From assembly GCF_026151205.1 (NCBI RefSeq), contig NC_087080.1, forward strand, positions 6,055,096 to 6,119,095: a stretch of 64,000 nucleotides of DNA, in the 5' to 3' direction. A program made the position numbers and the translations under genes. The notes beneath the pieces were generated by a model. That model saw nothing but the letters and a program-made list of their open reading frames with translations. It searched no databases and had not been told where the DNA came from. Position 1 is the first letter of the stretch, and each line of letters starts with the position of its first letter. This DNA comes from Bolinopsis microptera. Lineage: Eukaryota > Ctenophora > Tentaculata > Lobata > Bolinopsidae. Below are positions 56,561-64,000 of the stretch, one piece after another.

Positions 56561-57183
56561 TATTGTTTGATTGTGCCGTAAAAATAAATATTTGTTTTAT
56601 TAAATATTTGTTTTATTTTCTGTAAGCCTATTTGAAGTATTTCTCTTTGAAGTATTTTACCGTCAATTTTCTTGAGGTAAGAAAATGACGTTGGGCCTGG
56701 CTGATGAACCAACAACAGTCTAAGCTAGCATAGATCACCAATTTTTGGTGACATTGAGTAGAGTCTACCTATACATGTATAGTAATTGAGTGGACTACTA
56801 CAGTATTGGTATAAAACCAATTAGTGGTCATTACATTGGTCAAACAGGCTGTAAGTTTTCATTAATAGCACAATGGGCAAATAATACAAAAGCTTACATA
56901 AATTATTGATGCAATATGACACATTAATGGTCACATCAAGTTGGTCACTGATAGCATCATCTTAATATTATAACAAAGTACGATATATAAATAATTATAA
57001 AACCTCTAAACAAAAAATACTCGAAACAATCATAATCTAAACAAAACTTTCTAAATAATCGTCATCGTATAGAGGGTCACTTTCGAATTTTGACAGTGTC
57101 AACTTCTTTCTTCTGACTAGAATCTCACAAACGTAAGTCTTCATCTTTATATGAAGTCTCACTACATATAATGATCTAACATC

Positions 57184-57270
57184 ACGTGACGTGACATGAC
57201 GTCATACCACATGACATTACTTCACACCATGTGACATGAACTCACACCACGTGACAAAACATCACACTTT
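57184..57270. repeat. Imperfect repeat of CACGTGAC / CATGTGAC motifs
   Basis: Six (A/C)CA(C/T)(G/A)TGACA-like units spaced about 15-20 bp, directly after the SIRT4 stop codon (in transcript sense). CACGTG is an E-box, but position in the 3' region and regular spacing point to a minisatellite first. Confidence 0.6.
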
Positions 57271-57271
57271 G

Positions 57272-57420
57272 TTACAAGTTAAGCGTCTTGTACCGCTCGA
57301 AGAATTCTCCGCATCGTGCCGTGACCTTGACATTGGCCAGATGATCACCTCTAGTTTCCCCAATGTTCAAAACTGCTATAGGTTTTTGCGTTCTGTTTGC
57401 TTCCAACAGGAACCTGTAAC
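57272..57420 (-). CDS. SIRT4: SIRT4 last exon
   Basis: Acceptor CTCTCCAG. It completes the split Gly codon and encodes YRFLLEANRTQKPIAVLNIG, ETRGDHLANVKVTARCGEFF and stop TAA at 57272. The plus-strand frame over it is a shadow. It was linked to the upstream exons over 5.5 kb by phase and by family alignment. Confidence 0.92.
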
Positions 57421-60400
57421 CTGGAGAGATAACACATTATTATTTATATCATCCAGTAATTAATTAAGTAAAACTGATGAAGTTGAACGGTATTTTCCCT
57501 GTCACGTGATAGCTATTAAAGCCGAGACACTTAAAGACAATAAATAATAAGGTTGGGGACAGAAAACTATGCAGCGGCCGATACAATTTTAATTGCTGGC
57601 TGTGCAACTCTTCTTTGCGGAGTATACTTCGAATGCAAACTAAGAAGACTATCAGTCTTCTTAGTAGATTAAAATAGATTATATTAAAGGCAAAATAGAT
57701 TATTTTTAAGGCATGAGGTTTGAGGTGGATCCAATGAAGGGTATTACTAATAGAGAGAGAGCTGAGAGTGACATGACCTTCATATAACAGAGTCAATCTA
57801 TTTTAATGTTGCCATGGGGTGGCAAATCCCCATTCATCGTAGTCCGGTAGTTTCACTGAATCCTAATATACTACCTTAATCTCACATTTATAATATGGAC
57901 TATTTACTTGAGCAGAACAGGATAATAATAAAGGAACTAAATTTAATTGGTGATATCTGAATTCTGTCATAGATGATAATCACACTGTTTATCTACATAC
58001 ACTGTATCTCGATAATCCTATATCGCCATTCTGAAATATAATTAGCACAATATTGATACTATCGTGTGAAGCTATTTCTAATACACTTTTTTGGAAATTT
58101 TTCTGATATGCCAACGAAATTAACTTGCTAAAAAATTTTAAAACATGGTTTTTTGGACTATTTTCGGACCGAAAATTGGGTTTTAGCCGGATAAACTCAG
58201 TCTTGTCATCTCAGGACCACTTTTAATGAATTCTCCGGAATACTCTCTCAAAAATACGGAGTATCTGGGGTCCCTAACGTATCCCCTTCCCCCCCCCCCC
58301 CCCCCCCCCCCACCCCCGTAATCAGCCGTAAGCATTTGGAAACCCCCAACCCCCCTCAGCTAAAATTACGTAATATGTAAACGACCCCTAATATTCATTT
58401 AAACCAAGACAAAATAATTTGTTAACTAGAATGATGTTGTAAACCATGGCATAATATTCTTCATTTCAAATATCCGGGTATTTTCATTTTAAAGTTTTAC
58501 TTATCATGAAAACGTGGGTGCATCCCGGCTATTTTCAATTTGAACCTGCAGCTCCGGACTCTAACGAAAAGATAAAAACATGACTCAGATAACCGGTCAC
58601 TTTAAAATTAAAACTACCAGCTGTGGAAATTCTGGAAAAGACAAGACCCAACGCACCTCTTTACCGGGTTATTGAATTTCACGTATTCAAGTTTAGAGAC
58701 TGTTCCGGACAGAACCTACGACAACAAGTGCTCCCGAGCAGATATTAACTTATCACAACTCGCACTTAATTACTCTTCATGCAAGGTCTGCAGATGATTT
58801 AATAGAATAATTAAGTAATACCTAATCACATTACTCCGATAGCATTATCTGAATCTGAATAGGAGAATACAGAGTGGAGGAAGTAGCAGTACCTAAATGA
58901 CACGCGTGCGGCTGAGTGCGTGACTGTATTTAAACCCCTCCTCGACCCTCTCAACATCAGTTCTCAAACACAAGCATTCCAGCTTGAGCAGGTTTGGAGA
59001 CGGAGTACAGTTTATTTGGCAGTGTTCTTCACTTTCCGTTTTATACTATTTTACTCGAACATTTCACTTTTTCCCGTGTATATTGAGTTATCCGACATTT
59101 CATTATAATATCTTCACACTATCATCTCTAAAGATCAAACTTTACCATCGAACGTCATTCTAAATTGTGATCAATCCCTAATGTTTAATCAGACATTTCA
59201 TTATAATATGATATTGGTTACTACTGGGGAGGTGATCCTTAATGTTTCTATGATATTGGTTACTACCGGAGAGGTGATCCCAGTCTCATAACTTAAACCG
59301 TTTTCTTGATTAAGCCGCTCAGAAATTACACGCGCACAGACAGACGGAGTAAACCTGACGGAGTAAACCTGGGCGCACCATTTAACGAAAAAAGTCGTCA
59401 AATATGTAGGTAATGGTTGAATATGTACCCATCCTATCAACTGGACACTCGAAAATGTGGTCAAACACAGCAGCAAGGGGTCCATATTTACTCCGTTATA
59501 GTGTATGTTTATAGTGTGACAAAGTAACTATTTCCGTGTCGGCCGTATTTAGGCGATATCTTATCACCTGATTAAGATATCGTTGTGTGACAAAGTTTGC
59601 CTAGAGGATGAGACAATTATCCTATTATCCTAACTTCCTAACCATCAAGGGTTTAAGAAATTTTATAGTGTGACAAAGTCACCTACACCGTGCCTTTTAA
59701 TAGGGCCACTAATATTTACCAATAATCCTCTAACTCGAATGAATGTGTCCGTATAATATGAATCGACTCCCAAATATATTATTTTACAATTCAACCACAC
59801 ATGATATTGAGTAATGAGTACCTACCAATAACCCACACACTATTTAGACATGATGAAGGCTGTATTCTTCTTTGCTCTGTTTGCTTGTGCCGCTGCTGAC
59901 CTGTGCCAAGATGGAGATGACGCGAAACTCAGGGGAATCAAGGGCGTTGCACGATCTGGCGCTAATCTGATCCTCGGAAACTCATGCCCTTCTTTCAACA
60001 TTAACAAGGTCGTCTTCTCCAAGAAATGCGAGGCTCTCGCCACACAAGGTACGCTATCAAAGTTATAGTCACATTCATATTATTATTATTATGTACCTTG
60101 TCTTAACTTTCAAGTCAATCAGTAAATGAGATGAATTGAATCAGACCAGGCTTTTTTTCCGGAAATGTCTCTATAAAATATGTTAAATGAGAAAAAACCC
60201 CTTACTAATCATTATCCCATCCTGTCATCAGCCATGTGCTACGGACTCAGAGCCGCCGAGAGGTACGGAGACAGTGACGTCATCAGCTACGGAGACCTCT
60301 CCGGAGACATCCCCAACATTGCTGAAGTCGGAGAACTCACCTGTTTACATGCTAAGGCATGCTTCAATCAAGTCTCCAAAGCCTTCAAGGTGACCTATCA

Positions 60401-63400
60401 ACTTATCAAGCTAAATTTGCTATTTTTAGTTCTGTTTTTTAATTTTTATAATAGATCTGTTGCTATGTAATAGATTGGATTTTAAGACAACTTTGTTAAC
60501 TGGACTCACTGTGCGGATATTCAATAGTCGTGAAAGAAAGTGACACATATGAACACATTTCAGAAATGCATCAAAGACAACCCCAACTTCATCGAAGATA
60601 CCGTCGCTGCCGCTGAGTTGGCTTATGAAATCAAAGCTGAACAGGCCGTCCTGGACTTCGTCGACAGCAGCTCCAACACCCTCTTTGGAGAACTCGCCAA
60701 CCTGGTTAGTAATTCTTCAAGTGAACTGTGCTTTAGCACTTCCCCCTATTTTTCAAAGTTGCATCGTTTGATTCTGAGCAGATAATGTAGGATTGCTTCT
60801 GAGATATCTGAGATCCATACACTCTAGGAATGTGGATCTAACCTTATCAAACTTTGAAAACTAAATGTAACGATACTTTCTTCTCAGGCTATTGGACAGT
60901 TCGACAGTGTCGCAGACATCAAGAGCTTCATCGAAGAGTACGTCTCCAAAGACCTTAAAGGAAAGGTCGCTAGTGATGCTGCAGCTGCTGCTAAGGAAGC
61001 CAAAAAGATGGCCAACGAATGGTGCTCAAGCGGATGTACCGGACAGTCTGCTGATTTTGTTGAGGCTCTCTTCAAAGGAATGCACAGTGGACAGTGCGTT
61101 GATGCCTCTCAATTCTGTGGTCCTTGCCATGACAACGCACACGCTCACTTCTCAGCTGGAAACAGCATTCCTTGCTGCATGGACAACGTCATCCAGAAGG
61201 GAATCGCGGTGAGTGATGAGTCAATTCCTGATAGGAACATTTTATTGATTTTTATTCTGTTCAATGAAAAACTTCTTTTTTTTTATGTTGTGCAAAAATG
61301 ATTCAACTTTTTCAGAATAGAATCCAATAGATTCACTTGAACATACCATTATATGGAAATAATTCAGTATAAAGTCTGATGAAAACCCCAAATTGAGCCT
61401 TACGATCTTTTTCCAGGCTTACAAGTACGTAGCTGAAGCCTACGGAGACCAGGTCAATGAATGGGTCGGACTTGTTTCTGATGAACTGAGCGCCGCTGCC
61501 AACGCCAAGGCTGTCGAATACAGGGATGCCGTCCTCGAACAGGCTGACTGCATCGCAGATGTAAGTAATAGTGAAATACAATACAATGTGATTTACATTT
61601 AAGTATACGTCCAGAAACAAGTTACTGTTATGTCCTCCGTATCTGATCTTCTCCTCTTCACCGATACAAAGAAGAAGAACAATAATTTGTGATGTGAGAT
61701 TATAGTTAGTTGTAGTCAACTGTTCGCTAAGCTCTTTTCGGTTGTATAAGACCAAAAGCGGGGTTTTAATCGGACAGATATACATCTGTCCATGGAACAG
61801 GCATGTTGGCAAATATTCACATTCTCTTCTTTTACCGCAACCAACCATTCAATTATGAAAAATGCAGATTTTATTAAAAGGAGTTTTTGATCTAACACGG
61901 CTATATTTCAGGCATACAACGAGCACATACCCAACTGCGCATAAAGCACTAACTTCCACCATCACAAGATATCTCGAAAAATATTGGATTTTTAGGACTT
62001 TTTGAACTATTAAAGGTCTTTTGGAAATCGTTAAAAAAGTTTTAGGGTTTTTTATAAATTTTAAGACTTTTTAATACTCTGCGGACTTTTGATATTTTGA
62101 AAAGTTTTTTAAAGACTTTTATAAGGACTTTTATATTGAATACTGGACATTTCACCTATTTATAATTTGTAGTGTGTTGATGTCGTAAGACTCGACAGAA
62201 TTTATTACTAAAACCGTGCATTCCACATAGATTTGAGTTTTACTTCCTCACTTTTAAAGTAATATGGTCGATTAATACAACAAAATTTATCAGTAAACAA
62301 ATTTGTAATATATGGTCTGCTACTTAGCAGACCATATATATATAACAAAATTTATCAGTAAACAAATTTGTAATATATGGTCTGCTACTTAACAGCCAGT
62401 TAACGTTAACAACAAACATTCGACATAGTTCATTATGGTTATATTAGTGCAATGATGACTTTAATAGAAGTGTAATGTCTTAATGTTACCTTGATAATCC
62501 TTAACTAGACGGTTTAAAACTTGACTATTTATCATGGTTGAAAAATGAAAATATGGTTGATAGTATCATTGTTGATAATATCATGGTAAATATTATGGTT
62601 GATACCATGGTTGATATCAAGGTTGATATCAAGGTTGAAATCAAGATTGCTATCAAGGTTGATATCAAGGTTGATATCTAGGTTGATATCAAGGTTGATA
62701 TCATGGTTGATATCAGATCATGGTTGATATCATGGTTGTTAATATCATTGTTGATAATATCATGGTAAATATTATGGTTGATTTCATGGTTGATATCAAG
62801 GTTGATATCATGGTTGATATCAAGGTTAATATCATTTTACATTTTTTTAAACACAAAAATCGCTCAGAAAATAACAACTTATTGGGTGTTATAACTTATA
62901 ACGAGTTATATTAATTTAATTAAATAATTAATGTAACACGTGTGAACAGTAACCTGACATGACTTGTAACGAGGACCCAGCCACTAGTATCTTATCACAG
63001 CGGTGCAACTTGTCGTAGCAGTGGGCCACTTTCTCTTTCACTACGTTTGAACCAAAAAACACTACCTGAGAACATAGTTAAAGGGTAATGTTTGGTTACT
63101 TCCGTAAGTAACCATCTGTAAAATATCAATTTCTTATTTTATTAACAAGAAAACTTTATTGATTGTACCTGTGGTTTGAGAAGGTCAGACCCACAATCTG
63201 GACAAAGTGGTGTATTAAACTTCTTGATCAGTTCCACATCTATCTCTGCATCTGCATCAGGGGTAACGTTAATGATATCTGCTGTAAACTCCTTGTTAGA
63301 CGTGTGCATGAACCTCTGAAATTTTATATATTTCAATACTCACGACAAAATATTATATTTTGTCGAACAGAACACAACGATCATAGGTACTCAAAAAAGA

Positions 63401-63713
63401 AAAAGCTTTTTAAAATCCAAAATAAAAACTGATCGCTTTAAAACCGCAACGCTGACCAATCCTTTAAGTGGAACCTGGAAGAGAAACGTTGGCCACTAAC
63501 CTGTAAGTGACTGATACAGATAAGCACTAACCTGAAATGACTCCCTGTCAGTAACGTAGTTACAAGTCTGACAAGCCACTATGTTTGTTGTACCATGTAG
63601 CTCTGTCACCTTGTTACTTCCCGCTTTCTGGTGCAGTCTGTCCACGTTCTGTGTCACCAGCCAGTCTATCTTGTAGTTGGAAGTTATGTCACGTGTCAAA
63701 CACAAGGAAACAT
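57272..63713 (-). CDS. SIRT4: Sirtuin 4 (class II NAD-dependent deacylase/ADP-ribosyltransferase), 3' half
   Basis: SIRT4 is a mitochondrial NAD+-dependent enzyme acting on glutamate dehydrogenase and acyl-lysines. Exons found: 63713-63532, 63315-63169, 63065-62954 and 57420-57272; phases 2/0, 0/0, 0/1 and 2/stop all match. The translated part has WLVTQNVDRLHQKAG (NAD and substrate site), ELHG with the catalytic His, the zinc pairs CQTC and CPDC, KPQVVFFGSNV, the GSSLQVMSGYRF loop and NIGETRGDHLA near the end. Class II signatures and the C-terminal VTARCGEFF agree with SIRT4. The 5' exons (Rossmann GAGIS motif and mitochondrial presequence) lie beyond the right edge. The last intron is 5.5 kb and encloses the secreted-protein gene at 59850-61944 on the other strand. 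Confidence 0.92.
57430..59201. other. SIRT4 last intron, left part
   Basis: A C-run of about 20 bases sits at 58290-58312. The rest is AT-rich with no exon found. The C-run has TTCCCC and CACCCCC neighbours like other G/C-run element ends in the window. Confidence 0.4.
59202..59282. repeat. Duplicated Harbinger-terminus-like segment
   Basis: ATGATATTGGTTACTACTGG + GGAGGTGATCC occurs twice in a row with two substitutions. It resembles the terminus GATGTGGATACTGGCGGGGA plus GGTGAT of the Harbinger-like family. Confidence 0.5.
59850..61944 (+). CDS. Secreted cysteine-rich helical protein, six exons, nested in a SIRT4 intron
   Basis: Exons: 59850-60048, 60232-60389, 60564-60704, 60888-61208, 61417-61560 and 61912-61944; all GT-AG and in phase, 996 bases, 331 residues. 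MMKAVFFFALFACAAA is a classic signal peptide. The mature protein is Ala/Glu/Lys-rich and mostly helical. It has about 20 Cys in dispersed pairs: CLHAKAC, CSSGC, CVDASQFCGPC and CC. There is no membrane helix, KDEL or recognised domain. Codons are strongly biased to GGA, ATC, GTC, GCC and AAG and are much more G+C-rich than the flanks, a sign of high expression. Most introns are phase 0 and short (about 180-350 bp). Function unknown. It could be a structural, mucus or venom-like secretion, but nothing seen shows which. Confidence 0.85.
62277..62396. repeat. 46-bp direct duplication
   Basis: ACAAAATTTATCAGTAAACA...ATATATGGTCTGCTACTTA occurs twice, about 62279-62326 and 62344-62391. The spacer carries an inverse AGCAGACCATATATAT, so the unit can form a hairpin. 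Confidence 0.85.
62560..62835. repeat. 12-bp minisatellite GATATCAAGGTT
   Basis: Over 15 tandem units of (GATATCA(A/T)GGTT), with TGATAATATCATGG variants at both ends. It lies in the SIRT4 last intron just downstream of its exon 62954-63065. The IMVD-type open frame across it is an artefact. Confidence 0.93.
62954..63065 (-). CDS. SIRT4: SIRT4 penultimate exon
   Basis: 112 bases, phase 0 in and phase 1 out (donor CAG|GTTACT). It encodes VVFFGSNVVKEKVAHCYDKL and DKILVAGSSLQVMS, the NAD ribose-binding loop of the sirtuin Rossmann fold. Confidence 0.93.
63169..63315 (-). CDS. SIRT4: SIRT4 exon with second zinc pair
   Basis: 147 bases, phase 0 at both ends (TTTCAG acceptor, CACAG|GTACAA donor). 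It encodes RFMHTSNKEFTADIINVTPD to FNTPLCPDCGSDLLKPQ. CPDC completes the structural zinc site. Confidence 0.93.
63532..63713 (-). CDS. SIRT4: SIRT4 catalytic exon
   Basis: 182 bases. The acceptor at 63714-63716 (ACAAG) is inferred; a C from the preceding exon would complete a His codon as in relatives (xxH-xxL). It encodes IDWLVTQNVDRLHQKAGS, TELHG with the catalytic His, and CQTC, the first zinc pair. Donor TTTCAG|GTTAGT. Confidence 0.9.
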
Positions 63714-64000
63714 CTTGTGTAACTTCACCAGGGGAGAAGTTTGGTATGTTCACTATCAAATTATACCCACTTAAGGAAAAAAACACAGGGACGTATTATG
63801 ATTAAATATGGACTTATGGACTTCCAAGTGTATGATCTTATGACAATAATTCAACATAGGACAATCATGTACATGGGTCGTTCTTCAATCTAAAGATGTA
63901 ACCGATTCAATAATTTGTTGCTGCTAATAAAACTTCTCGAAGATCTCATATTCAAACACTTGGGTATTCCATCATTATAATAACTATGATATTTTCTATT

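Noticed and set aside
57236-57463. 75-codon plus-strand frame
   Set aside because: Antisense of the last SIRT4 exon, which has family-level sequence on the minus strand.
62720-62914. Val/Asp/Ile-rich frame
   Set aside because: Translation of the 12-bp GATATCAAGGTT minisatellite.

Overview
This window looks like nuclear DNA of an invertebrate animal. The genes are animal genes split by GT-AG introns, non-coding DNA is AT-rich, and introns are crowded with DNA transposons, non-LTR retroelements, a Penelope-like remnant, minisatellites and long G/C homopolymers. The mix of DEG/ENaC channel, D8C-domain receptor, SV2/SVOP-type transporter, CDK20 and SIRT4 fits an early-branching animal such as a cnidarian. 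That placement is inference; no single feature proves it. There is no operon or plasmid logic here.

Layout. (1) Positions 1-7400, minus strand: the 5' part of a DEG/ENaC-family sodium channel gene that runs off the left edge. Eleven phase-compatible exons encode nearly 800 residues of low-complexity, proline-, Ser/Arg- and KTPE-rich sequence before the first membrane segment. (2) Positions 12469-54394, minus strand: the complete CDK20 (CCRK) kinase gene, seven exons coding for 340 residues spread over 42 kb. Two introns of about 19.5-20 kb hold most of the window's other features. Intron 5 holds a TTAA-flanked transposon with long terminal inverted repeats (15.1-18.6 kb), a Penelope remnant, an 8.1-kb PIF/Harbinger-type transposon with an intact-looking transposase (20.0-28.1 kb), LINE debris and an intronless MFS transporter gene (plus strand). 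Intron 3 holds a LINE tail, a possibly frame-disrupted small membrane-protein gene, an intronless D8C receptor gene, a satellite-carrying G-run-ended element (39.5-41.3 kb), more LINE pieces and several MITEs. (3) Positions 57272-63713, minus strand: the 3' half of SIRT4, whose 5.5-kb last intron encloses a complete six-exon plus-strand gene for a secreted cysteine-rich protein.

Themes. Exon chains for CDK20, SIRT4, the channel, the secreted protein and the Harbinger transposase were built by hand from reading frame, splice dinucleotides and phase. Every junction is phase-compatible, which is strong internal support. Several tandem arrays in the CDK20 introns carry, on the CDK20 sense strand, pyrimidine-CAG units that resemble 3' splice sites; one is visibly built from the real acceptor of exon 6. 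The channel N-terminus and the D8C receptor tail share an E-Y-L-T-P-(A/D)-E motif. Several elements end in G-runs/C-runs, and two of them carry the same GGAGGACTGA satellite.
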